This document shows positions 26,390 through 35,308 of a stretch of DNA of 64,000 nucleotides, piece after piece (position 1 is the stretch's first letter; each line of letters starts with the position of its first letter). Position numbers and translations under genes: made by a program. The stretch is from NCBI RefSeq assembly GCF_019331805.1, contig NZ_JAHBBE010000002.1:58195-122194 (forward strand), read 5' to 3'. The notes under the pieces were generated by a model that was not told where the DNA came from, did not search any database, and saw only the letters and a program-made list of their open reading frames with translations. Source of the DNA: Bifidobacterium pongonis. GTDB taxonomy: Bacteria; Actinomycetota; Actinomycetes; Actinomycetales; Bifidobacteriaceae.

Positions 26390-28288
26390 TCAATCCTCGA
26401 TGCGCTGCACGACGCTGAGTTCGCGCTGCGCTCGAGCGACGATCATCGAACGGAGGGTTTCCGGGCCGACCGCGACCAGATGACGCGCATGGGCGATGCA
26501 GAACGCCACGAACCACGAATCGGACGAAACGATGAGGTTGACCTTCTCCCCCTTGCCGCACGGTTCCACCGTGGCGTCGGGAAGATTCTTGATGAACGGC
26601 ATATCCTTCGCGTCGGTGATGAAGCTCGTGGCGGTGCCATTGTCGAAGCTCCACTTGCGCAGCTCGCTCAACGGCATGTCGGGAATGTCGAGCTTGCAGG
26701 TCGGCTCCACGATCTTCGCCTGTTCGATGCGCGCGATATGCAGTACCTGCCAGGTGCGCGGCTTGCCGCTCGCCTTGTTGATGGCGGCGTTCTTCAACAC
26801 GATGTCCTGCTTGTCCTCCGGCGCGGCCTTGGCCACATCCGTCCACAGGGCGACGTTGTAGATGCCTTCGTCCACGTAGATCTTCACCGGCGCAACCAGG
26901 CGGCGGCGGGTGCTGCCCGCCCCGTCGGTGTACTGCATGTCCAGCAGCGAACCGGAATCGATGGCACGCTTGACGATGTTGAAATTATGCGGCTCCAGCT
27001 CGTAACCGGTGAGGCTGAGCCACGGGGTCTGTCCCGGGCGGACATGCTGCTGCAAGCGCTGGTAGAGGTTCTCCGCCTGGGCACGCTGCTCGTTCGGCAG
27101 CAGCGGCGAATGCGCCAGATAGCTCACCGAAGCGGTGAGCATGCTCAGGTACTGCGGGGAAATGCCGGCGAGACGTTCCAAGCCGAGCGAATTCGTGGCG
27201 GAGACGATGCCCTCCGCGTCCAGCAGGGACCAATCGATGTCGAAGAACTGACTGCCCGCCATTTCACCGTCATCGGAGACGGTGGTCAGCGTATTGATGT
27301 CCTTGCGGATGACGTTGACGGACTTCTTCTGCTCTTCGGGGGTCTTCGGCTTGCCGATGAATCTATCGGCAAGTTCCTCAAGCGTGAACTCCTCGCCCAG
27401 ATGCGCGGACAGGAACAGCATGAGGCGAAGCCTGCGATCCACTTCACTGCCGGTCTGGAAGGACTGCTTGCGCGCATGGCCGTTGGTCGGTTCGGAATCG
27501 TCGATGACGTTATCGGCGTCATCGCCCTGATGCGCGTTGGCGTTCTTCTCGTATTCCTCAATGGATTGGAGGTTCTCGGCGGCCCTCAGCCTGCGGTGGA
27601 ACGCGTCGACGGCTTCCTGCGGGCTGACGATGGCTGCGCCGGGGTGTTCAAGCACGTAGGTGGCCAGATCATCGGAATCGGTGTAGGCGACGTTGATATG
27701 CTCGCCGTCCACGTCGATCGTGGCGGCGAAACGGCGCGAATCGATGACCTTGACCAGAGCGTCCGGGATGGTCTGCGTGCCCAGACCCGGCGCGATGGAA
27801 TCCAGGCCGAGGCCCGGAATCGGCGTTTGAGGCACACGCGGCGCGGTACGGGAGATGCGACTGGTGTCGGGCTGTTCCGATTCGCTGGACATGGACATGG
27901 AACGCGCCAGATAGTTGGCCGCGGCCAGAACGGACATGTCTTCAGGCTTGAAGCACAGACGGACTCGGGGTTCATCGCCGAGCTGAAGACGATACGAGGC
28001 GAAATCCTGTCCTTCGGATTTCGAGGAGTATTCCGGCTGACGGGATTCGATGGCGATGCCCATGGCCGCGAGCTTGGCTCGGTCACGCTGGAACTGCTTG
28101 GCGAATGCGGCCTTCGCCGCCTGATCGGCCAATTCACCGTATGAATCGGCATACGCCTTCACTCGTTGGGCAATCTGTCGTGAAGTGAGCCACTGCGGGA
28201 ACGCAGATGACAATACCGCCAGCACATCAAGCTCATGCTTGCCCCACTTGTCGGAGAAACGTCGCCTTCCGCTTGTGCCTTCTGCCAT
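26390..28288 (-). CDS. pafBC: Fused PafB-PafC WYL-domain transcription activator
   Basis: The product is 632 residues and has two similar halves. Each half has an N-terminal winged helix (WGKHELDVLAVLSSAFPQWL; VDRRLRLMLFLSAHLG), a WYL-type domain and a C-terminal extension. PafB and PafC form a heterodimer that turns on the LexA-independent DNA-damage response in mycobacteria; single-chain fusions are known in other actinobacteria. The fused form and its place beside helY support the call. The pup, pafA and proteasome genes are not in the window. An Asp/Asn-rich linker (about residues 250-275) joins the halves. Confidence 0.85.
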   Translation of the reverse strand: MAEGTSGRRRFSDKWGKHELDVLAVLSSAFPQWLTSRQIAQRVKAYADSYGELADQAAKAAFAKQFQRDRAKLAAMGIAIESRQPEYSSKSEGQDFASYRLQLGDEPRVRLCFKPEDMSVLAAANYLARSMSMSSESEQPDTSRISRTAPRVPQTPIPGLGLDSIAPGLGTQTIPDALVKVIDSRRFAATIDVDGEHINVAYTDSDDLATYVLEHPGAAIVSPQEAVDAFHRRLRAAENLQSIEEYEKNANAHQGDDADNVIDDSEPTNGHARKQSFQTGSEVDRRLRLMLFLSAHLGEEFTLEELADRFIGKPKTPEEQKKSVNVIRKDINTLTTVSDDGEMAGSQFFDIDWSLLDAEGIVSATNSLGLERLAGISPQYLSMLTASVSYLAHSPLLPNEQRAQAENLYQRLQQHVRPGQTPWLSLTGYELEPHNFNIVKRAIDSGSLLDMQYTDGAGSTRRRLVAPVKIYVDEGIYNVALWTDVAKAAPEDKQDIVLKNAAINKASGKPRTWQVLHIARIEQAKIVEPTCKLDIPDMPLSELRKWSFDNGTATSFITDAKDMPFIKNLPDATVEPCGKGEKVNLIVSSDSWFVAFCIAHARHLVAVGPETLRSMIVARAQRELSVVQRIED

Positions 28289-28408
28289 TAGTCCTCACGT
28301 ATCGCTAGAGTTTTCAACAGCGTGCGCTGTTGCGCACTTCTTTTATATTACGGCTTTTTTTACTGAATGGTTGTCTTTTCATAAAAAATTGAAAGACTTT
28401 TTGCCGCC

Positions 28409-29836
28409 TCATATCCAATTGTCGGGTTCCACCCCCTGAGGGCCTACGTATTCGCCGTTCGGCACGTAACGGGGTGCCCCCTCATCGCGCAATTTCGCGT
28501 CCGCGAACATGGCCACATCGCGGCCGAACGTCCAATCCCCCTCGATGGTGACGGAATTGGCCGCTGCCAGCGAAGGAACCGAATACGGGAACCGCTCGTC
28601 GAAGTCGTGGATGTTCTTGTAGTACCGCGGGTCGAGGCTGACGCTCGGGAAGATGTAGTTGCCGTCCTCCATCTCATAGGAGTCCGTCAGATGGAATCGA
28701 TCGGACCTCATGATGAACAGGTCGTCGGTGGTCTTGACCGGCAGGAAGCGCATACGGTCGACCTGCACGCAAATCGCGCCGTCGAACAGGCTGATTGCCG
28801 CCCCCATGGCGGTTTCCAGCTGAATCACCGGAGTGCTGGTGGGGTCGGTCGGGTCCACGGTCTTCTTGTTGCGGATCACGGGAAGCGGCAGCACGCCGTC
28901 ATATTCGGCGAGCTTCTTCTTCAGACTGTCGATGCGCACCCAGATCGAGTTCGTGTTGAAATACGGGTGTTTGTCGATGTTCTGCGCGTCGGCCTTATCG
29001 TCGCTATGCACCTGGCTCATCTCGCGTAGCAGCAAGCGGCCCGTCTTCCTGTCACGGACGATATGGCCGCCCTTGCGGTCCGCATAGGTGCGTGTGGCCA
29101 CTTCGACCATGAACGGAGCACCGGTGTTCTCGAAATGCTGCGCCAGCGTACGGGACGGGCGGGCACCGAGATTGTCGGAGTTGGAGATGAACAGATACTT
29201 GAAGCCCTTGGCCTGAAGCACATCCAGCAGACCGGATTCCCAGATGGTGGAGAACAGGTCGCCGTGACCGGGCGGGCACCATTCCAGATCCGGATTGGCC
29301 GGGAACGCCACAGGCCCTCCGGTGGCCAGATCGATCTTCGGCTCGACATGCTGGACGATTTCCAGAGGAACGTCTTCCTGATGGAAATGCTTGTCGGCCT
29401 GCACCACTTTCATCGTGTCCTTCGAGGTGCGGAACGAGTTCATCAGCGTGAGCGGCAACTCCACGCCGAGACGCTGGCGTGCGGTGCACACCTGTCCGAG
29501 GATGATGTCGATGAATCGCATCTGACGCGCCTTGTGTCGGCGGACGGGTAGCAGCGACTTGGCGCAATCCAATCCCATGGAGGTTCCCAAACCGCCGTTG
29601 AGCTTCAGGAACGCGGTTTTGGCGAATGCGTGGACGGCCTCATCATGGTCGATGGTCTCGTAGACATCATGGAAGCTGGGCACGCCCGTCAGCGGTTCCA
29701 CATCGGATTCACGGATCCAGGTGGAACCTTCGTCCGCCTTCCACACGTCGTACAGCCTGTGGAACTGGTTGATCGCGGTATCGCTCATGCCATGCTCGCG
29801 CATCTTCGCATCGAACTGGTCGAACTGGTCTGGCAT
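28409..29836 (-). CDS. ugpA: UTP--glucose-1-phosphate uridylyltransferase, eukaryotic type
   Basis: Makes UDP-glucose from UTP and glucose-1-phosphate, needed for the Leloir pathway and cell-wall glycans. The product is 475 residues, the length of the UGP1-like family rather than the roughly 300-residue bacterial GalU. Motifs: LNGGLGTSMG with KSLLPV (nucleotide loop), NSFRTSKDT, WCPPGHGDLF, LFISNSDNLGA and the C-terminal left-handed helix region (SVTIEGDWTFG). An AAGGAGGG ribosome binding site lies upstream. In bifidobacteria this enzyme supports galactose and lacto-N-biose use. Confidence 0.93.
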   Translation of the reverse strand: MPDQFDQFDAKMREHGMSDTAINQFHRLYDVWKADEGSTWIRESDVEPLTGVPSFHDVYETIDHDEAVHAFAKTAFLKLNGGLGTSMGLDCAKSLLPVRRHKARQMRFIDIILGQVCTARQRLGVELPLTLMNSFRTSKDTMKVVQADKHFHQEDVPLEIVQHVEPKIDLATGGPVAFPANPDLEWCPPGHGDLFSTIWESGLLDVLQAKGFKYLFISNSDNLGARPSRTLAQHFENTGAPFMVEVATRTYADRKGGHIVRDRKTGRLLLREMSQVHSDDKADAQNIDKHPYFNTNSIWVRIDSLKKKLAEYDGVLPLPVIRNKKTVDPTDPTSTPVIQLETAMGAAISLFDGAICVQVDRMRFLPVKTTDDLFIMRSDRFHLTDSYEMEDGNYIFPSVSLDPRYYKNIHDFDERFPYSVPSLAAANSVTIEGDWTFGRDVAMFADAKLRDEGAPRYVPNGEYVGPQGVEPDNWI

Positions 29837-30112
29837 GGAAGCCTTCCCTCCTTGGTATGGAATGAATCGGGCCTAAACCCGGAACTATTCGGAATCGTTC
29901 TCCTCCGGCAGCCGGAACACCCCTCCACCACTGTGGCGCATGCCCTCCCGGTACGTTCCGGCTCTCTTACCGTACCTTACTCCACACGGTTATGGTCGCG
30001 CAAATGTGCATGTGAAGGCTTCGGCGTGGCTTCCCCGGCAGTCCACGCAAGTCGGTGCGACATGCCGTCGGATGGCGGTGAACGCACAGGATGCCGTGCC
30101 ATATCGCACTAG

Positions 30113-30118
30113 TACAAT
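30113..30118 (+). promoter_or_regulatory. -10 box giving a probably leaderless mRNA
   Basis: TACAAT ends 7 nt before the ATG of the next gene, so the transcript should start at or next to the start codon. There is no ribosome binding site. The -35 region is poorly matched. Confidence 0.4.
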
Positions 30119-30125
30119 CGGCGGT

Positions 30126-30698
30126 ATGCAGACACAGGATTTCGAACATATCAGACAACAGACCGCGCAGGCGGTGCGCGAGGTGCTTGATGCCGCGCAT
30201 CTGTCCGTCGGCGACATCTTCGTCATCGGCTGTTCGTCGAGCGAAGTGCTCGGCGAACAGATCGGCACCCACACGTCCATGGACGTGGCGCCCTACCTGT
30301 TCGAAGGCGCCCAGTCCGTTCTGAAGCCGTCCGGCGTGTTCCTCGCCGCGCAATGCTGCGAGCATCTCAACCGCGCGCTGGTCATCGAACGGGCCTGCCT
30401 GGAACGTTACGGCTTCGATCAGGTCAACGCCATCCCCCAGCCCAATCATGCGGGCGGAGCATTCGGCACCGTCGCCTACCGCTCCTTCACCGATCCGGTG
30501 CTGGTGGAGGACATCCGGTCCAAGGCGAAGGCCGGCATCGACATCGGCGGCACGCTGATCGGCATGCATCTGCATCCGGTGGCCGTCCCGCTGCGCATTT
30601 CACTCGACGCGATCGGCAAGGCACGCATCATCTGCGCACGGTACCGCCCCAGGTACATCGGCGGCATACGCGCCATCTACGATGAAAACCTCATGTGA
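30126..30698 (+). CDS. UPF0340 / YwlG family protein
   Basis: The product is 190 residues from ATG 30126 (MQTQDFEHI), the start expected for the family (TIGR01440). Conserved blocks: VIGCSSSEVLGEQIGTHTS, AAQCCEHLNRALVIE, NHAGGAFGT and DIGGTLIGMHLHPVAVP. The function is unknown. The frame stays open to 29940, but the upstream part has no family similarity. No Shine-Dalgarno sequence is present; a TACAAT box lies 7 nt upstream of the start, so the mRNA is probably leaderless. Confidence 0.85.
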   Translation: MQTQDFEHIRQQTAQAVREVLDAAHLSVGDIFVIGCSSSEVLGEQIGTHTSMDVAPYLFEGAQSVLKPSGVFLAAQCCEHLNRALVIERACLERYGFDQVNAIPQPNHAGGAFGTVAYRSFTDPVLVEDIRSKAKAGIDIGGTLIGMHLHPVAVPLRISLDAIGKARIICARYRPRYIGGIRAIYDENLM

Positions 30699-30716
30699 AA
30701 CGGAATGATACAAGAA

Positions 30717-30746
30717 AAGCCGTAGTTGGTATTCCAACTACGGCTT
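30717..30746. terminator. Bidirectional terminator, 13-bp stem
   Basis: AAGCCGTAGTTGG pairs perfectly with CCAACTACGGCTT; the loop is 4 nt. On the minus strand the stem runs into TTTTCTTG, so it should end tRNA-Pro transcription; it also closes the UPF0340 gene on the plus strand. Confidence 0.85.
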
Positions 30747-30753
30747 CTAATTG

Positions 30754-30827
<74 letters not shown>

Positions 30828-30933
30828 ATGGTGCAATCAGCACCGAGAAAGAAATTTAGCACAGACTTCCGCTTTATGCCAAAAGACGGCGTGGCGCGTG
30901 TCGCAGCACGCCGTCCACGCCGCCTGATGAAGC

Positions 30934-33063
30934 CTACTTACGCTTCTTCTTCTCGCGGATGTTCACCGAAATCTGAATGGGCGAACCTTCGAAACCGAAC
31001 TCCTCACGCAGCGAACGTTCGATGAAACGACGGTAGCCGTGCTCCAGGAAGCCGGTGGCGAAGATCACGAAACGCGGCGGTCTGGTGGAGGCCTGCGTCG
31101 CGAAGAGGATGCGCGGCTGCTTGCCGCCACGCAGCGGGTGTGGGTGGGCGGCCTGCAGCTGGCCGAGGAACGCGTTGAGCTTGCCCGTGGGAATACGGGT
31201 ATCCCACGACTGCAACGCCTCCTCCATGGCACGCGTCAGGCGATTCGTATGCCATCCGGTCTTGGCGGAGATGTTCACGCGCTGCGCCCAGGTGACGCGA
31301 TCGAATTCGGTGGCCCACAGACGTTCGAGACGCTGCTTGTCGAACTCATCCATGGCATCCCACTTGTTGAACACCAGCACGATGGCACGACCCGCGTCGA
31401 CCGCGGAGCTCATGACCTTCAGATCCTGATCGGAGATCGGGACGGAGGCGTCGAACAGCACGAGTGCGAGTTCGCATCGTTCGATGGCGGCCTGCGTACG
31501 CAGCGAGGAATAGTATTCCGCGCCACGCAGCTTATGCTGTCTGCGCTTGATGCCCGCGGTGTCGATGAACAGCCAATCCTTGCCATCCATGTTCACGATC
31601 TCGTCGACGGGATCCCTGGTGGTGCCCGCCAGATCGTTGACCACGGTGCGCTCCTCCTTGGCCAGCTGGTTGAGCAGCGAGGACTTGCCCACGTTCGGAC
31701 GGCCCACCAGCGCGACGCGGCGCAGATGCGACGGGGTGAGATAGCCGGAGGTCTTCTCCGCCTTACGCAGCGATTCGATGGCCGCGTCAAGCAGGTCGCC
31801 CACTCCTCTGCCGTGCATGGCGGAGATGGCGTACGGCTCGCCCAAACCGAGCTTCCAGAACTCGGCGGCGAGATACTCGCTTTCGCGGTCGTCGATCTTG
31901 TTGACGGCCAGCGTGACCGGCTTGCCGGACGCACGCAGCATCTTGACGATGCGCTCCTCGGTGTTGGTCAGGCCCACCTGACCGTCCACCACGAGCACGA
32001 CGGCGTCGGCGAGGTTCACGGCCACTTCGGCCTGGGACGCGATGGCCGAGTCGATGCCTTCGACGTCGACCTCCCAACCACCGGTGTCCACCAGCTTGAA
32101 ATCGGTGCCGGCCCATTCGGCGTCATAGCTGACGCGGTCTCGGGTCACGCCGGGAGTGTCCTCCACGACGGCGACGCGATGGCCGAGGATACGGTTCACC
32201 AGCGAGGACTTGCCCACGTTCGGGCGTCCCACGATGGCGAGCACGCCCACGGACTTGCCCTTGCCGTCATCGGCGGTGTCGTCGAGGTCGGTGTTGGCGA
32301 TCAACGCCTCGTCACCCTCATCGAGCTCGTAATCCTCAAGGTTGGCGGCGTAACGTTCGTACTCCTGCTCCTCGATGGCGTTTTCGACCATGTCGATGAG
32401 CACGTCGAGCGTGTGCTCGAAATCCATATCGGAGTTGTCGACCGTGGTGACGCCGTCGGCGGCGGTCATGAAACTCGTCACCTTGGAATCCATGCGGTCG
32501 CGTGCGGCCACATCCTCCGCGCCAACGCCCGCGGCGCTCTGGCCGGAACGCCTGGCCTGACGGATCTCCTTGCGTGCGGTCAGCAGGACGCGCACTTCGG
32601 CGTCCGGGGCAACGACCGTGGTGATGTCACGGCCTTCGGCCACGACACCCAGACCGCCGGAGAAGGAATCGGCGGACGCCTCGCGCGCGATGTATGCACG
32701 CTGGGCGGCGATGAGCACGTTACGCACCGGAATGATGTTCGACACCTTGGACACATGGCTGGAAACCTCGGAGGAGCGAATCGCCTCGGAGATGTCCTCG
32801 CCATCCGCGCTCACGGTGGGATTGTCAGGATCGACGCCGATATCGAAATGATCGCCGGTGAAGAACTCCCCCACCGCTTCGGTGACCACACGCTCGTCGA
32901 CCTGCTCGGCGTCCAGATCGATGCCCTGCTTCAGGCACCACCATGCGCATGCACGGTACATGGCGCCCGTGTCGAGATACGCGAATCCGAAATACTTGGC
33001 CAGCGCCTTGGACGTGGAGGACTTGCCCACGCCGGCGGGGCCGTCGATGGCGACACGAATCAC
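30934..33063 (-). CDS. cmk-der: Fused cytidylate kinase / ribosome-assembly GTPase Der
   Basis: A single 709-residue frame. The first 230 residues or so are CMP kinase ([35 protein letters not shown], phosphorylating CMP/dCMP). An acidic linker follows. From about residue 265 on is Der/EngA, with two GTPase domains ([12 protein letters not shown] and [31 protein letters not shown]) and a C-terminal KH-like domain; Der is needed for 50S subunit maturation. The start is GTG at 33063: AGGAGG lies 7 nt upstream and the codon overlaps the rluB stop (GTGA). The fusion is known in several actinobacteria. Confidence 0.95.
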   Translation of the reverse strand: MIRVAIDGPAGVGKSSTSKALAKYFGFAYLDTGAMYRACAWWCLKQGIDLDAEQVDERVVTEAVGEFFTGDHFDIGVDPDNPTVSADGEDISEAIRSSEVSSHVSKVSNIIPVRNVLIAAQRAYIAREASADSFSGGLGVVAEGRDITTVVAPDAEVRVLLTARKEIRQARRSGQSAAGVGAEDVAARDRMDSKVTSFMTAADGVTTVDNSDMDFEHTLDVLIDMVENAIEEQEYERYAANLEDYELDEGDEALIANTDLDDTADDGKGKSVGVLAIVGRPNVGKSSLVNRILGHRVAVVEDTPGVTRDRVSYDAEWAGTDFKLVDTGGWEVDVEGIDSAIASQAEVAVNLADAVVLVVDGQVGLTNTEERIVKMLRASGKPVTLAVNKIDDRESEYLAAEFWKLGLGEPYAISAMHGRGVGDLLDAAIESLRKAEKTSGYLTPSHLRRVALVGRPNVGKSSLLNQLAKEERTVVNDLAGTTRDPVDEIVNMDGKDWLFIDTAGIKRRQHKLRGAEYYSSLRTQAAIERCELALVLFDASVPISDQDLKVMSSAVDAGRAIVLVFNKWDAMDEFDKQRLERLWATEFDRVTWAQRVNISAKTGWHTNRLTRAMEEALQSWDTRIPTGKLNAFLGQLQAAHPHPLRGGKQPRILFATQASTRPPRFVIFATGFLEHGYRRFIERSLREEFGFEGSPIQISVNIREKKKRK

Positions 33064-33833
33064 AGTCCGACCTCCTTGGATAGCGAACGGACCTCGGCCT
33101 GGCTCAGCACACGGTAGGAACCGGACTTGAGATCGCCGAGCTTGATCGGGCCGATCTGCGTGCGGACCAGACGCTTCACCGGGAAGCCGATGGAACCGAA
33201 GATGCGGCGCACGATGCGGTTCTTGCCGGAATGCAGCACGACCTTGACGATCGTGGTGTCGCGGGTGGCGTCGATGATCGCGCAACGGTCGAGCTTGATC
33301 CAGCCGTCATCCAGCTGCACGCCCGTGGTGACCAGTCGGCGGCACACCGTTCCGGAGATCCTGCCTTCCAGCGTGGCGATATAGGTCTTCTCCACCTCGT
33401 ACTTGGGGTGCATGACGTGCTGGCTCAGCTCGCCGTCGTTCGTCATGAGAATCAGGCCTTCGGAATCGTAATCCAAGCGGCCCATGTGGAAAATGCGCTC
33501 GTACTTGTCGCCGACGATGTCGCGCAGCGTGTAGCGGCCCTTCGGATCGTCCATGGCGGACAGCACCTTGCGCGGCTTGTTCAGCGCGAGGGTGATGTGG
33601 TTGTTGTTGATGCGGATGCGGGAACCGTCGACGCGGATCTCCTGATGCGTCGGATCGACGCGCGTACCGAGCTCGGTGACCAGCTCGCCATCCACTTCCA
33701 CGCGTCCATCGGTGATCATCTGTTCGCATTTGCGACGGGAACCGAATCCCGCCTGGGCGAGCAGCTTCTGCAGGCGAATGCCTTCTTGATTGTTGTCGTG
33801 TGCCTTTCTGGCACGGGAATATGCGTTTGGCAT
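33060..33833 (-). CDS. rluB: Ribosomal large-subunit pseudouridine synthase (RluB/RsuA family)
   Basis: The product is 257 residues. An N-terminal S4 RNA-binding domain ([20 protein letters not shown]) is followed by the catalytic domain with [17 protein letters not shown], where the Asp in RLD is the nucleophile, and the [13 protein letters not shown] block. It most likely modifies 23S rRNA near U2605, but RluB and RsuA specificities cannot be separated by eye. The stop overlaps the GTG start of cmk-der, giving coupled expression of an rRNA-modifying enzyme and an assembly GTPase. Confidence 0.9.
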   Translation of the reverse strand: MPNAYSRARKAHDNNQEGIRLQKLLAQAGFGSRRKCEQMITDGRVEVDGELVTELGTRVDPTHQEIRVDGSRIRINNNHITLALNKPRKVLSAMDDPKGRYTLRDIVGDKYERIFHMGRLDYDSEGLILMTNDGELSQHVMHPKYEVEKTYIATLEGRISGTVCRRLVTTGVQLDDGWIKLDRCAIIDATRDTTIVKVVLHSGKNRIVRRIFGSIGFPVKRLVRTQIGPIKLGDLKSGSYRVLSQAEVRSLSKEVGL

Positions 33834-33961
33834 CGTTCTCCCAACGTGGCCCTATAAGGTTCTTCCAATTTTTCTATGGTACCGTACCTGACGGGTGCTG
33901 CTAAACTGGCAGCCGTCATACGGGTGTTTTACCCGTTACATTATTAATTCAAAGGATTGAC

Positions 33962-34930
33962 ATGACATCTGCTGCAACCGTCCCCACGGAGGACGTGACG
34001 CTGGAAACCTCGAAGGATGAGAAGCCGCTTGTGCTGCGCCTTGGCGCCGAACTGCTCGGCACGTTCGTCATTTGCTTCGCCATCTACGTGATGTGCACGT
34101 TCGGTTCCATCATCTTCAGCCTCAACCTCGCATACGTCGCCCTGGGCACCGGTCTGGCCTATGCCGCCGCCATCATCTTCCTTGGCGGCATCTCCGGAGG
34201 CCAGTTCAATCCCGCCGTCACCGTGGCCGCCATGCTTACCGGCAGGACCAAGGTGCTCGACGGCATCCTCTACATCATCTTCCAGGTCGTGGGCGGCGCG
34301 CTGGCCGGCCTGCTGATCAAGTCCCTGCTGCCGACCTCCTCCACCATCGCCGCCAAGCAGTGGCTGACCACCGCGGTCAACGGTTTCGACAAGGGCTCCC
34401 TCGCCTACAGCACGCTACAGCAGTATGGTCTGAACTTCTCCGTCAGCCAGGCCGCCGCAGTGGAGATCGTCGCCGCCATCGTCATCATCGCGGTGGCGAT
34501 GACCCAGTACGGCAAGAAGAACTACGCCGCCTACATGGGCGTCTCCTACGCCTTCGGCGCGACGATCGCGTTCCCTGTCACCGGCGCCGCGCTCAACCCG
34601 GCCCGTTCCACCGGCATCGCGCTGTTCGCCTACAACCAGGATCTGACGCAGAACCCGCTTACGCAGCTGTGGCTGTTCTGGGTGTGCCCGGTGCTGGCCG
34701 CCGCAGTGGTTTCGCTGGTCATGATGGTGAAGGCCCCGAAGAAGAGCGACGACCCGGCGCAGCTGAACGCCTACGACGAGAACGCGGAACAGAACACCGC
34801 CGAAGCTCCCGTCGAGGATGCGCAAGCCGTTGACGCCCCGGCGGAAACGACCGGTGCGTCAGAAGCTGAAGTACGTGACGAGCAGTCCGATGCCAAGGCA
34901 GATTCCGATGAAGGAGTCGAACGCGACTGA
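33962..34930 (+). CDS. Aquaporin / MIP-family channel with long acidic tail
   Basis: Membrane channel for water or small neutral solutes. The product is 322 residues with six membrane helices and both half-helix motifs: Asn83-Pro-Ala (GGQFNPAVT) and Asn212-Pro-Ala with Arg215 (ALNPARSTG). About 75 C-terminal residues are hydrophilic and rich in Glu, Ala and Asp, which is unusual for the family. The last 24 codons overlap the end of the convergent DUF3017 gene. AAAGGA lies 7 nt before the ATG; an extended -10 (TGCTAAACT, 33899-33907) may be the promoter. Water versus glycerol preference is not clear by eye. Confidence 0.88.
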   Translation: MTSAATVPTEDVTLETSKDEKPLVLRLGAELLGTFVICFAIYVMCTFGSIIFSLNLAYVALGTGLAYAAAIIFLGGISGGQFNPAVTVAAMLTGRTKVLDGILYIIFQVVGGALAGLLIKSLLPTSSTIAAKQWLTTAVNGFDKGSLAYSTLQQYGLNFSVSQAAAVEIVAAIVIIAVAMTQYGKKNYAAYMGVSYAFGATIAFPVTGAALNPARSTGIALFAYNQDLTQNPLTQLWLFWVCPVLAAAVVSLVMMVKAPKKSDDPAQLNAYDENAEQNTAEAPVEDAQAVDAPAETTGASEAEVRDEQSDAKADSDEGVERD

Positions 34931-35131
34931 TCGCACTTTCCAAGGGCTCTTATCGCGCATGATCAGGCGCACGGAGCCGGAGATGATGGCCGCCACGGAA
35001 ATCAACACCGTGGCGGCCGTTGTGTATCCAAGGGCCGCGATGACGCCGGCGACGATGACGACACCGGCGACGCACCATTCAAACCAGGGCTTGCCTTCGC
35101 TGGCTTCGCTGACGTATGGATGATCGTGCAT
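34859..35131 (-). CDS. DUF3017 small membrane protein
   Basis: The product is 90 residues from ATG 35131 (MHDHPYVSE), chosen because AAGGGGAG lies 2 nt upstream and the longer frame has no ribosome binding site. Three hydrophobic helices: WFEWCVAGVVIVAGVIAALG, AATVLISVAAIISGSVRLIM and DSFIGICLGIGLLVTYFSF. DUF3017 genes often lie just downstream of purH or folD in actinobacteria; the function is not known. The 3' end overlaps the aquaporin gene by 72 bp on the other strand. Confidence 0.75.
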   Translation of the reverse strand: MHDHPYVSEASEGKPWFEWCVAGVVIVAGVIAALGYTTAATVLISVAAIISGSVRLIMRDKSPWKVRSVAFDSFIGICLGIGLLVTYFSF

Positions 35132-35191
35132 TGCTCCCCTTGTCTGAAAGGCTTGTTGGAATACCGGAATACGGCATGTGGGCACAATAAT

Positions 35192-35228
35192 AGGCTCGGC
35201 CCGTTATATCGGCAAACGGGCCGAGCCT
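35192..35228 (-). terminator. Terminator of purH, 14-bp stem
   Basis: AGGCTCGGCCCGTT pairs perfectly with AACGGGCCGAGCCT. On the minus strand ATTATTG follows. It lies between purH and the DUF3017 gene. Confidence 0.75.
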
Positions 35229-35308
35229 TATTTCACGCATATCATGCCCGCCGGGCTATCGATCGGTTCCGCTGTCGCGGACGAGCCGTACGGCCGGCAG
35301 GCATGGAA

